Shown here one piece after another: positions 11,390 to 22,342 of a stretch of DNA of 64,000 bases. The stretch lies in NCBI GenBank assembly GCA_021495925.1, contig JAKEKT010000093.1, positions 86,541 to 150,540 of the forward strand. The letters are read 5' to 3'. The translations under genes and the position numbers were made by a program. How positions within the stretch are numbered: the first letter of the stretch is position 1; every line of letters begins with the position of its first letter. This stretch comes from Diplodia intermedia (taxonomy: Eukaryota > Ascomycota > Dothideomycetes > Botryosphaeriales > Botryosphaeriaceae). The notes beneath the pieces were generated by a model, which had not been told where the DNA came from, made no database searches, and worked only from the letters and a program-made list of their open reading frames with translations.

Positions 11390-13287
11390 TCACGAGGCGA
11401 TGGCCCGGGAACCACCCCTACGGCTGTTCTTTGCCTTGGCCGGAACCGTGCTCCAGCCGTCATCCTCCAGTTCTTGAGTGGCCGATCCTTCCTCTGCAGC
11501 AGGAGCAGACTCCTTGCGCCTCCACGACGACTCTGCCGGCTTCGCGTCACGAACGACCTCCTTCGGCTTGACGGCCTTGTCATCGACAATCGTGCCGTTT
11601 GCGTCCTCCTCAGTGGCGCCTTCACCAGTCTCCTCGCTTTCCAGAACTTCGAAGTTCGAGGCCGGTGCAGAAGAGCCAGCGCCGTTCTCACTCTCACCCT
11701 CTGGAGCCGCCGCCTTCTCGGTCTTGGCAGCTGCCTCCTTGGCGCGCTTTTCCTCGCGTGCCTTCTCGTCGGATTCCTTCTTCTGGCGAAGGGCAAGCTG
11801 TCTCTTTTCCTCGATCTCTCTCTCCTTTGCAGCAGTGTCAATCGGGCGCGCAGCACCGAATGGGCTCGCCTTGGCATCGCCACCGCCGGACGCAGTGGGC
11901 GCCGCCGGAGATTCCGAAACAGTGCGCTTCTGGAGGTTCAGACGAGGGCGGCCAGCAGGAGCGGCGGGCTTAGCAACCGGGGAAGAAGGAGAGCTGCCCT
12001 CGGGGGTGCCGGTGGGAGACTTGATCGTTTCGACAGGGCGCATCCTGTCGCGCCACTTGTTGTCGAGCTCAGGCGCGGTAGGCTCTCTCGGGGGGCGAGT
12101 CTCAGAGAACTCGCGGCGTGCCGGACGGGACTCTTCAGAGCGGCCTTCACCCCAGGAGGGAGACGACTTGCGAGGCTCACTGGGAGTAGGGTTGCTCGGG
12201 GACAAGGGGCCCCTGCGCTCCCAGGTGCCGAAGTCCCTCGTGCGACCACCACGATCGCTGCCTGCATCGGACGCACCAGAATCGAAGCTCCGGAAGCCGC
12301 CGCCACCACGGGGGCGCTCGCCGGCGATGGGAGGAAGGGGGCCCTTGCGGGTCCAATCGTCAAAGACGCGCGTGTCCTGGCGGTCCTTGGCTAAAAATAT
12401 TGTGGTGCTAGGTCAATCATCTCTTCTCCTTCTGCGAGTATGGATGGAAGAAACTTACGCGGCTCAGCAACGCTGACACGGATGTTCCTGCCTTGGAACT
12501 GGGTGCCGCTGAGGGCGAGGGCCTTCTTGAGTCCATCCAGAGTACCGAACTCTACGTATCCAAAGCCCTTCGGCTTGCGGTCCAACTTATCCTCAACAAC
12601 GCGCACACTGGTGACGTCACAATCCATGAAGAAATCCTGGATGTCACCTTCAGTCGCGTCGAAGGAGAGGTTGCCCAGATGGGCAGTGTACGGAGGCTTC
12701 GAGGGAAGAGGGAGCTCCTCGCGGGTTGCGAAACCGCCACGGTCAGGGCCGCGTTCTGTTGGGGACAAGTCAGCGCATGCTACTAGCACTGTGAGAGTGC
12801 TTGCATACCGAAGCCGCCGCCGAAGCTACCGCCACCACCAAAGGAGGGCCTGCTGCCACCATAGCTAGCGGTGGGACCTATATATGATGTCAGAGGGGCG
12901 GTTGCGGGGTCGGGCGGTGGAGTCAGAAAATGTGCGTGGGAGACGAACCACCTGCTTAGCCGTCAGCGTCACATTCGCAGTCGCGGAGATGCAGGATTTA
13001 CGTACCAGAAAGGGGTGAGTCCTCCATCTCGTCGGCCCAAGAGCCCAGCGCTGTTTCTTCGTCAGCTCAATTCGGGTGGACAGAGCGCCTCAACGCGGGT
13101 GGCGCGGGGCGAGCGTACACTGGTCGCCCAAGAAGTCCCCGAGGGACATCTTCTGGGCCTGCTTTTTCGGAGCTGTTCCTCATGTCAGCGCCTGCTGCTG
13201 TGGTGAGAGCGAGCGCAAAGGCGAGGCGGTCGCGCGAGGCCAGTGGCCTCACCGGGCGAACTCGGCACAGAAGGCGAACGAACCCAT
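11390..13287 (-). CDS. TIF3: Translation initiation factor eIF4B (Tif3), RRM protein
   Basis: Six coding exons: 13284-13287, 13119-13172, 13006-13050, 12809-12877, 12459-12755 and 11390-12390, giving 489 aa. The first coding exon is only ATGG, and joining it to exon 2 gives MAPKKQAQKMSLGDFLGDQ, the typical eIF4B N-terminus, followed by LGSWADEMED. A Gly-rich stretch leads to one RRM (about 80-155) with RNP2 AHLGNL and RNP1 KGFGYVEF. After it come the conserved RVFDDWTRKGPLPP repeat-like segment and a Lys/Glu-rich tail. eIF4B stimulates the eIF4A helicase and mRNA recruitment to the 40S subunit. The donor GTTCGT after ATGG is weak but is the only join that restores frame. The 128-base intron 12878-13005 contains an internal AG|GT and may be two adjacent introns. 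Confidence 0.88.
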
Positions 13288-13613
13288 GATTGCGGAAGTC
13301 AGTCAACGCGCTGCGGAAGTGGAGCGCGTCGGCTGAAAGATTCTGAGGGAAGCGGAGTCCTCAGGAAATCAATCTGCGGGGATGTTGCGGTGTCAATCGG
13401 TGTTGGTGGTTGAGCGCGCGAGTGTGCGTCGTGAACTATAGGCTGAAGGTTGAAATCAAAATCCAAACTCGGGCCGCCGCTTTGCCAAGACAGCCGTGGG
13501 TTTGATTTGTCACGTGCGTCCGCCCGCGCGTCAAAACCCCGAGCCAAAGCCAGAGCCAGACCTCGAGGCCCCGCGCAGTGCTCGACTCCAGCTTGAGCTC
13601 AGCCCCCGCCAAA
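13288..13613. promoter_or_regulatory. Divergent promoter between eIF4B and Tim17-like gene
   Basis: A 326-base GC-rich spacer between divergent start codons, expected to hold both promoters. No TATA box stands out. Confidence 0.4.
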
Positions 13614-14577
13614 ATGCAGAGCAGCGCTGCCGATGCCTCCCCGCGCGTCGCCGCGCCCTCTCCGCTCCTTGCCTCCGCTTTGGAGGTTGGTGCTTTGGCC
13701 GGTAAGCACAATGGCCGTCCTGTCCCGCTCTTCACGTGTCAAAACAAGCAGCGCCCCGTCGCCCTGTTCTCGTCAGCCTTCTACCCGAGCGTCTGCTCCG
13801 CCTGGAGTCTAGGGGCAGAGTCGCACCACTACTGCCCCGCACCCGACAACTGCTGATATATTTGCCCAGGCGGCGGAGGCCTTCTGCTCGGCGGCGCCCA
13901 AGGCATCATCGTTTCCGGATCTCCGGCGCTGTTTGCACTTTTTGCAGGCGTGCAATGGTTCACCGCAGGCACTGCATACTGGGGTAAATGACTCTTGCAC
14001 GCGTGAGACAATCTGTCTTTGCTGAAGCTGTGATAGCCACCCGAAGCGCCATCTTGAACCGGCAAGGCCTTCGGGCCTGGCTTGACCTCAAGCGCGGCGC
14101 CCCTCCTGATGCCAGCAAAGTCGATACTTTCTCTCCGTCGGAGAAGGTTCGCGCCAGCGCCGTCGCTGGAGGCTTTTCTGGTGGAATCGTGGCTGCCGTG
14201 ACACGTCAGTAATCGCAGCGTGGCTTGCCCGGCGGTTAGGAGACTGTGCTGACTGACTGACAGGAAGCCGGGCGCATATTGTTCCCGGCGCGGTTATGTT
14301 TTCCATCTTCGGCTTTGCGGGGCAGCACCTCTACAATTTCCTGGATTCAAGGCATGCCGCTTCTGCTGACAAACCCGCGGACGGCAAGAGCTGGTTCCGA
14401 AAGCTAGCCGACTCCCGGTTCAGCCCCGTCAAAGTACTCTCCGAGGAGGAATACGAGCAATTGCTCCGAGAGAAGCTTCTCAAGGTCCAGGTGGAGATCG
14501 CACTCGTCGATGAGAGCATCGAGAAACTCCGGCAGCCGAGCCAAACTTGGGACGGATCGGACAGATCCGATGCCTGA
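13614..14577 (+). CDS. Tim17/Tim22/Tim23-like (TIMMDC1-type) membrane protein
   Basis: Four exons: 13614-13701, 13870-13983, 14037-14204 and 14264-14577, giving 227 aa. Every junction keeps the frame. Two Gly-rich hydrophobic stretches are visible: GGGLLLGGAQGIIVSGSPAL and the AVAGGFSGGIVAAVTRSR region followed by IVPGAVMFSIFGFAGQ. Short basic loops lie between them. This layout of small-residue helices followed by a Gly-containing MFSIFGFAGQ segment is typical of the Tim17/22/23 superfamily and looks closest to TIMMDC1-like inner-membrane proteins that help assemble complex I. The C-terminus is a charged helix (EEEYEQLLREKLLKVQVEIA). Mitochondrial location is inferred from the family. The exact subfamily is uncertain. 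It is divergent from eIF4B. Confidence 0.6.
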
Positions 14578-16596
14578 TTACAAAGACATTGATGCATCGC
14601 GCAACCTTTCGAGCCTCGCAGCACCCGTTCGGGTGGGGGTGGAACTTGCCATGCTGTGCCACGTCCGGATGTATATTTCGACTCCCCATGGGTCTACCGC
14701 GTTGCCACGGTGTCTCGCAGTCCCCTCGCATGATCCGCTGTGGCCAGCGGGACGGTGCTGCCGAAGCTGCGGTGCATGCCTTCGCGACAGGCACCCGCTT
14801 CCTTCGCGATAGCAGGGGGCTCATTGTTCGTTGCGAAGTGTAAAAAAGAAAATGGACATGCAGATCACTGACGGCAGCCTGTGAGGGGCCCACCCGGCCG
14901 TGATCGTCGTTGCAGAGCGCAAGGAGCTCGGCCGAGTCATTGCTTCTGATGGTCCCTGGACCAGTGTCCCGACGGACGGTGCAGAAAAGCGGCCGCTGGT
15001 CCAGTCAGTGTGACGCCCGAAACCGTTGCAGCTGCTATCACGCATCAGTGGCGCATCAACGGCAGCCTGCATGATCCTTCAGATGGGGGCGCGTATCGTC
15101 GCGGGCCTTTGGATGACTAGGATAATAAAGACGGAATGCGTGTTGATCAGTTCATCTAATGCCACTATATTATAGAGCACGACCTCAGTTGCGGTAGCTT
15201 CTGGACGTACGCGGACGGCAGAAGCAATTGTTGGTGCTGACATTACTGGAAACAGGTGCCACCGAATGCGGCAAAGCGTGTGTCAGCGGAGAGCCGTTTG
15301 TAGCAAGACCAGCAGGGCAATCTACTGCCGTCCAATGGAGCCACCAGCAAAGAAAGCTTGCTGCGGCTTAACCCCGACGGATCTGCCGCGATGGGGCTCC
15401 GTGGGATAGCGCTCTTCCCGGTAAGGCCTCGACCGATCCTCCCGCATCCTAAATTTGGGGGCAGGAACTGGTTGCCGGCGTGCGGTCGCGTGCCGGGCTC
15501 ATGCGCACGTTTCGACCGAAGACACTCGCAACACCAAGCTGCCATGGGGCCTGGAGTCGGTGCACTCTGCCGTGAGGCGTGCCTAATTGCCGGCCTTGGC
15601 TGCTCAAGAGCAGAGCAGTGCAAAGCTGAGCTGCATGCAGCAGGGTCTTCCCTGTTGGCTCGCTTATACGAGGCACCAGCCGCCATGGCGCCCGGCCCCC
15701 TCAAGCCTACCGTAGCTGAACCTCAACATCACCCTACCGCGGCGGACATGCAGCAGCTCCCATCTCACCCGCCAACAGCGGTACCTCTTTCCCACACGCC
15801 CAGACCCACGTCTGCAGCGCTGCCGTAGACCCTGGTCTGGCCGGACACGAGGCCTGGGTTTGAGAAACGCTGTCGAAACGTTGCACACGCCGCCCGCTTT
15901 AGCCCAATGCGACCGCAACGCAGCCAGCCAGCACGCGTGATGCTGCATGGCACGCATACGGACTAGAGTCCGTTCGCTGGGTGCCTAGGGCCGTGTTCGC
16001 CCCGGATCAGCCCGCTTGCGTGAAGAAGACCAGGACGTTGCGAAGGCTAGCTTCCGCTGTTAGACCAGGATTCTGAACTCGGGCCTGCCAGGTGCTCTTC
16101 CAGGCTGATGGACAGCCACGGGGTAAGCGTGCCGCAGCCGTGTGCCCTTTAACCTTGCACCAAAGTATGGTCAGCACCCAAACAGACGTCCTCCACTAAC
16201 CGCCATTGGAGCATCTGGTGGAAGCTTTGCAGCAATACGATCCGCGGCCTCACTGGTACCGGCTCCCCTCTACACTCCGGCGGAGTTGATATCCAGTACC
16301 TATCGCATGGCTTCTTGCGCCAATGGACAACGCCCCTCCCCTGACGAGGCCTATTGCGGGATCTGCAACATCGCTCTGGTGCCTGCTGCAGGGTTGCATG
16401 TTGGCGTGCATTGTTGTGGTTCCAGCGACGCACCATTTCGTCAGCAACTTACTTTCCCCAAATCCAGAGATAGCTCTGTCAAGACGAACTGATTAATTAA
16501 AGCGTTCCTGCTCCGTCTCAAGTCCTTTCCTTACTGTCTGCTCATCCCTTTCTTCCTTCCGCCCGGATCAAACACTCCCTACCTAACCCAAAAGGA
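14578..16596. other. 2 kb intergenic region, no gene recognised
   Basis: Only short overlapping ORFs are present and none has a recognisable domain. The last 100 bases before the MFS gene are pyrimidine-rich (TCCTTTCCTTACTG, CTTTCTTCCTTCC), typical of fungal 5' leaders. Confidence 0.45.
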
Positions 16597-18366
16597 ATGG
16601 ACCATTCAGACTCTTCGACCGCAAGTGAGAGTGGCCTGGACACCATCATGCCTTCGCGTCAAGCCAACGTGGCCTCGCATGCAAAATACGACTCACAAAC
16701 GCCGACGGTAGCCTCGACCGACTCGTCGAGACCAACCACTCCTTCGGTGCCCGAAGCCCCAGCAAGACACAAATTCCCCGCTCACGAGGAAAACTTCGCT
16801 GATGAGAGCCTTCATGACGACAATGAGAAAGCAACCAGCTCCGGAACGGAAACTCCGCCAGGGCCTCCTGGTCCTCCCGGCCCTCCCGGTCCTCCTGGGG
16901 GACATGGGGGAATCAAGTTGACGCGTGTTCACGAAGTCTTCTTTGTCGCAGCAGTTGCCATGGCACACTTCATGATCCAATGCTGCATTGGCATTGCGTT
17001 GGCGCCGATCGACATCATTGCGAGGGACCTGCGCACGAGGAATCCGGGAGAGCAAAGCTGGTTCATCTCCTCGTACGCTCTGACCGTCGGCACGTTCATC
17101 CTCATCGCGGGGCGAGCCGGTGATATCATGGGTCACAAGCGCATATTCATCTTCGGCTACATCTATCTGGGCTTCTGGAGCGCGCTGGCAGGGTTCGCCG
17201 TCTACCCCCGCTCGCAGATCTTCTTCGACTTCTGCCGTGCTCAGCAGGGCGTGGGAGCTGCACTTCTCATGCCCAACGCCCTGGCTCTGCTCGGCCGGAC
17301 ATATGCACCAGGTCCCCGCAAAAACATCATTTTCAGCATCTTCGGCGCCGCTGCGCCCTTCGGCGCGGTCGTTGGCAACGTCTCCGGTAGCATCTTTGGC
17401 CAACTGGCCTGGTGGCCGTGGGGCTTCTGGTCGTACGGCATTGCCGCCTTCGGCCTCGCCGGTTTCTCTCTCATCGTAATTCCAAAGCCACTGTCCGCCC
17501 TTCCTCCCCACCGCCCAAGCTTCGACTGGGCCGGCTCGGCCCTCGGCGTCCTCGGCCTTGTCCTCGTGAACGTCGCCTTCAACAACGGGCCCCTCTACGG
17601 CTGGGAGAAGCCATACGTCTTCGTCCTTTTGATCGTCGGCGTCCTCATCCTCGTCGCCTTCGTTTTCGTCGAGCTGCGCGCAAGCAACCCGCTACTACCC
17701 AAGCTGGCGCTGAACAGCACAGTCATGTTCATCCTGACGTGCCTCGCGTTCGGCTGGGGCGCGTTTGGCGTGTGGGTCTTCTACACGTTCCGCTTCCTCG
17801 AGGTGGTGCGCCAGGAGACGCCGCTGCTCGTGTCGGCGCAGTTCGTGCCCGTCGTCGTCGCCGCGGTGCTCGCGTCAGGCGTGACGGGGTACATGCTCAG
17901 CCACACGCCCGTAAGTTTCGTCATGCTGTGCGCCATGGTGGGCTTCTTCCTCGGTATCGTGCTCGTCGGCACCATGCCCATTGACCAGACATACTGGGGC
18001 CAGGCCTTCTTCGGCATCCTCGTGATGCCCATCGGCATGGACATGTCGTTCCCGGCGTCCACGGTCATCTTGAGCAACAGCATGCCGGGCAACCATCAGG
18101 GCTTGGCGGCGGCGCTGGTCACGACGGTGATCAACTACAGCGTCAGCATCACTCTGGGCATTGCGGCGGTCGTCGAGGTGAATTCGGTCATGCCGGTCGA
18201 TTCGTCCAACCCGCCCTGGCTGCCCCCCAACCTCGACCAGGTCGCTCACGGTATGCACATGGCGTATCTTGTCGGCATCTCGTTTGGGGCCGCAGCGGTG
18301 GTCTTGGCGGCTATTTTCTTCGTAAAAAGCTATTTGAAGGAAGGCTGGAAGGTCATGGCGCATTGA
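16597..18366 (+). CDS. MFS transporter, DHA2-like drug:H+ antiporter type
   Basis: Single exon, 589 aa. A hydrophilic N-terminus of about 105 residues ends in a collagen-like run PGPPGPPGPPGPPGG (about residues 88-105). The membrane part begins at VFFVAAVAMAHFMIQ. Motif A is present as GRAGDIMGHKRIF in the loop after TM2. A GAVVGNVSGSIFGQ segment corresponds to the antiporter motif C region. About 13-14 hydrophobic segments follow, fitting the 14-TM DHA2 family (Atr1-like) at the plasma membrane. Substrates are usually small toxic molecules or borate in this family, but none can be assigned here. It has no obvious partner genes, and the 2 kb upstream is empty. Confidence 0.85.
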   Translation: MDHSDSSTASESGLDTIMPSRQANVASHAKYDSQTPTVASTDSSRPTTPSVPEAPARHKFPAHEENFADESLHDDNEKATSSGTETPPGPPGPPGPPGPPGGHGGIKLTRVHEVFFVAAVAMAHFMIQCCIGIALAPIDIIARDLRTRNPGEQSWFISSYALTVGTFILIAGRAGDIMGHKRIFIFGYIYLGFWSALAGFAVYPRSQIFFDFCRAQQGVGAALLMPNALALLGRTYAPGPRKNIIFSIFGAAAPFGAVVGNVSGSIFGQLAWWPWGFWSYGIAAFGLAGFSLIVIPKPLSALPPHRPSFDWAGSALGVLGLVLVNVAFNNGPLYGWEKPYVFVLLIVGVLILVAFVFVELRASNPLLPKLALNSTVMFILTCLAFGWGAFGVWVFYTFRFLEVVRQETPLLVSAQFVPVVVAAVLASGVTGYMLSHTPVSFVMLCAMVGFFLGIVLVGTMPIDQTYWGQAFFGILVMPIGMDMSFPASTVILSNSMPGNHQGLAAALVTTVINYSVSITLGIAAVVEVNSVMPVDSSNPPWLPPNLDQVAHGMHMAYLVGISFGAAAVVLAAIFFVKSYLKEGWKVMAH

Positions 18367-18888
18367 GCAGTCAAATGCTCGGATGGTCATTGGACCCGCT
18401 GAGATGAGTCAGTCTACGCAGGCCGTTCACTGCAATCAATGCTGCGCGACGGGTGGCTGAGCTGCTGCCTCCCGAAGCTCAGTGCAGAAAGTTTCGAGTC
18501 ACTCGCTCATTGGCATTTGGCAGCTTATCAGAGCGCATGGACGAAGTTGACGACTTTCCTTTCACGCTGTATGTCGGGCGTTTGTCTGGATTTCGAGGCT
18601 TGGCCAAGTACAAAAGCATGTATAGCAAATATCTATGAAAACAGTGATGTCGATGATATTCTCCGCATGCTCCTCTTCACGTCCAGATGGATGCTTCGGC
18701 CGCACTGCTTTACGAGCGCAACTGCCTAGACAACACTTGCCCGGCCCGGCCGCCCCTTCCCCTCACCCTCTCCATCACGCGATCTTCGGACTTTCCTCTC
18801 AGCCCTGCTAGCTCCTCCGCCGGGAGAGCCATCGTCGACAATTTGTAATCGGAGAATTAGCTCGCAATTATCGCGCCGCGAGTGCTCA
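18367..18888. other. Intergenic, no gene seen
   Basis: Spacer between the MFS stop codon and the next start. Short ORFs only. Confidence 0.4.
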
Positions 18889-20832
18889 ATGTCCGGCGAC
18901 GGTACGTCACCCCCGCTCGCAGCCCAGTCCGCCCAATCACGACGGCATGAAGTCCCAACCGCATGCATCTGACATGCAGCAGCACAACCACCACCTGCTG
19001 CGCCCGAAAAAGCAGCCGTAAGCCAAAAGCCGTCAGGCACCCCGCCACACCCGGCGCCACCGCCATGGTCGCCGCCGCCAGCCCGCCTGACAACGGTGCC
19101 GCCGAAGAACCGCGACGACAACGCTGGTTGTGATGATGATAGTGGCACGAACCTCACGCTGGCAGCCGCCTCCAATGTCAGCGCCGCTGCTACCCCCACC
19201 GCCGCGCTCGCCATCACCCCACCCGAAGCCCACCACCGCGTCCGCGCCCGCCTGACGTCGACCGTCAGCCCAGACTTGCATACCGCAGCACTAGGCCCCG
19301 TGCTGCCCGATTCCGCGCCGCTTGGAGCCGTCGCCCTGCAGGTTGATGGTGATCCGCCTTCGACAGTGCCGTCTAGTGATTACCCGTTCGGCCCAACCCT
19401 ACCCGGCGCTATCACAACCTTAACCACGGATCACGATGCTTTTCCTGCTGCTGCTGCTGCTGCTGCTGCTTCCACCGTCACGGCACCGGAGCCCAATCAT
19501 CTGCCGTCACGCTTACAGATGCCCGGGACACAAACCGGCTTGTCGTTGTCGTCGACGGAGACCATTGCTGCCACGACCGCGGCGCCCGCGTATGGGCACG
19601 AAGGACCCGCAACGCCGAGCCACGGCCACCACAACCGTCCTCGGCGCATGGCCAGCGTGGGAGGCCAGCGTGAATTGATGCGGTTGAGGACGGCGGGAGC
19701 AGCGACAACACCAACGCCGGCGCGAAACGCGTCTTCTGCCTCTTCCGCTGCTGCCCCGGCCAATGGCGAGCGGGCCAGTACACTGACAAATAACGGGGTT
19801 TCCTGGAAAAAAGGAAAAGTCAGCGAGATAAGGGACGGAACCGAACGGAAACGAACTGCGAAAAGGGCCCCGGCCACGCCGCTGCGGGTCCGGCTGACGC
19901 CGCTGAGGCTACTCGAAGAAGGGGACCGAGGGGAGCGGGTGGCGCGGAAGGACGGCGACGGCGACCAAGTTTATGGCAATAGCTTGATGCCAACGCCGCT
20001 ACTATCGAGGCAGCGGGCGAGCACGGCGGGAGAAAACGGCTGGATGACCAAGCGGGGGGCTTCGTCGCCATCGCCGTCGTCGTCTCCTTCGTCACTGCCG
20101 CTGCCGCCGCCGTCGCCATCCCCATCGCTCTCTCGTAAGCGCCACCGCACGAGGCCTGCCGTGGATCACGATGACGATCATGACAAGGAAGAAGAAGAAG
20201 AAGAAGAAGCAGCAGACGATCAACAGCAGTACCCGTACCGTCTCCGCCGTGGCGACGGGCCTCCGTCCTCCAAGCGCGTGAAACTGTCGCCGCCGCCGCC
20301 GCCGCCGCCGAGCGCCACCTCTCCAGCCCTTCCGCATCCCCCGCAGATGATGATGATGACCACCACCGACGCACTCTTTCCTCCACGAGACGATGGAGAC
20401 ACCGACGGCGTCCCCGCCGCCCCCACAGCGCGGCCGCGGCCGAGCGGCAACAAGAAGAGGAGCAACCTGCTCGCCGCGAACGTCGACGCCGCCGGCGGCG
20501 GCGCCTTCACGCTCACGGAGCTCCCCCGCGTGGCTCGCCTCTCCCCGCCCGCCGATGAGGGCTTGCGCCGTGCGTCGTCGTCGTCGTTTTCATCCTCGGC
20601 GGCTTCGGTCGTGCGAGCGCCGCCGGAGTTTCCGGCCGGGTACTTCTTCGGGGCGTTGGACGAGGCGGTGGAGGGGTTGGCGCCGTTCATGGGGGTGGGT
20701 GGAAGGGGTGCGTTGGCGGGAAGGGCGCGGAGGGTGGTGACGGATGGGAGCGGGACGGTTGTGAGGAGGGTGTTTGTGGGAGCTGATGAGGAGGATGGCG
20801 ATGGGGAGCTGGATGGGGTGAGTGAGGAATAG
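18889..20832 (+). CDS. Hypothetical low-complexity, disordered protein
   Basis: Exon 1 is 18889-18901 (ATGTCCGGCGACG) and the intron is 18902-18979 (GTACGT..CAG). Exon 2 is 18980-20832. The product is about 621 aa. The ATG was chosen because the long exon has no in-frame ATG near its 5' end; the frame stays open back to the acceptor and the GTACGT donor joins it in phase. The sequence is rich in Ala, Pro, Ser and Thr, with an Ala run coded by GCT repeats near 19443-19470. It also has a Glu run (about 20188-20210), a Pro run (about 20290-20311) and basic clusters (RKRHRTRP, NKKRSN) that could be nuclear signals. A more ordered C-terminus contains PPEFPAGYFFGALDEAVEG. I do not recognise a family. 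Confidence 0.55.
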
Positions 20833-22342
20833 TGGGTATATGTGGAGGGATGTGCTGGAGTGGAGCGCAACTGGCCTGCGGAAACGCCTTCGCCGTCGGC
20901 GAGCGTGGCGTAATGAGCGGGATATGCTAAGTTGAGGTGGGTACTTGGTTGGATGGTTCGTTGTGGTTTGTTAATGGTTAAGGCAACGTGGTACCACTCT
21001 CACCAGTGGATGTAAGTCAGCCACGGGGACCTGTAAACAAATTGGTTTCCAAAACCAAGTTATGTGCGGTTGGTAGATGCTCGCAACTGACCACTACAGA
21101 GTCGTAGATGACTTTGGAATTGTCTGGGCACGCTCCAAAAAATAGACTTGACTGCCACAGTAACGCTCGTACTATCGACGTGCCTGCAAAACTCTGCAGG
21201 CGAGACAGGTGTACGCTTTCTATTATTCAGTCGCGCAGACCTAGTGTTCTAGATCCTTCAGCGTCTCCGCGAATGGTACATCGATTTAGTCTCATTCTCC
21301 TGTACGGCTTGCTTCGACCATCCGCTTGCGGTATTACTGGCTTCCTGGCCGGGGTCTCTATGCTGGATGCCGCTTGATATCAGTGTGGCTCACAGAATGA
21401 AGTTCGTCAGAGGAGACAGTGTCGACCATAACATGACGGAACGGGTCACAGCATAAAAAGGCTGTCGACGGATGGTAGGCCTGTTATAAATTGTTATAAC
21501 ATGGCACCGTTGGCCACTAATCGTAGTGACTCAGTCGACAAGGACTCAACTACTTGCCAGACGATGCCGAAGGGGCAAAAAGCAAAACTAAAGCTGCTGC
21601 CGCAGGGAATTGAACCCAGGTCTGACAGTTATGCACGGCCGGCTACATGGGCGAGACCCCGCAAGATTCCCTAAGCCGGCCATATGTGCTGAGGCGCTGT
21701 AGAAAGGAGACACGAGGGGCCATCTCCTTTTTTGAGTATCCGTACGCTTTTTCCCTCAAGCGCTGCCTGGGAATCGTGGGCGGTAAACCATTGAACCACG
21801 TAGCCGTCATCAGCTGGATGGCAAGGGAAACTGCGGATTGGATCTATATACCCCACTATTATTTCGTCACTGTGTCAACCAATCGAACTCACTCACCACT
21901 GAGCGGAGCTGGCCCTGCTTTCCACTCTGGCATTCACCAACCGGCATACCGTCCACTCTTCCACTCCAATCCCCGCAGCACCCGTCGACCTCACTGGATC
22001 TTCCGCTCACGCTCGTCGAAGAATGGACGGCCGAAGCAGCCGTCGTGCAGGTCAACCACGTCACCCGCCGTGCCACTACTTCCTAGACAATTGTCGTCGA
22101 GGGTCTGGATAGAACCGCTGCTTGACATTTCAAATGCGAGCTAGAGATTTGCAACCGGTATCAAGTCGTTTATGGCATCAGAACTGGACCAGACGTATTT
22201 CCATGATTCCAAGACCTTTGTCAAGGCCGCAATATACGAAAGGCAACATGAATCTGAGCTGCAGACGTAGAAAGGCGCAATCGAGTTGCATATCGTATGC
22301 ACGAAGAGGAAGATCTTCTGGGCGGTCATGCTCACCCTCCGA
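20833..22342. other. 1.5 kb intergenic region flanking a pseudogene
   Basis: No gene recognised. It holds small hairpins (for example TTGGTTTCCAAAACCAA near 21041 and GTTATAA..TTATAAC near 21483) and a minus-strand GGTTCAATTCC B-box-like motif near 21607 without a foldable tRNA around it. Confidence 0.4.

Noticed and set aside
21590..21700. tRNA-like signal on the minus strand (GGTTCAATTCC B box, CTGTCAG loop-like segment)
   Set aside because: The T stem has a mismatch, and no acceptor or D arm at the right distance pairs with it. At most a relic.
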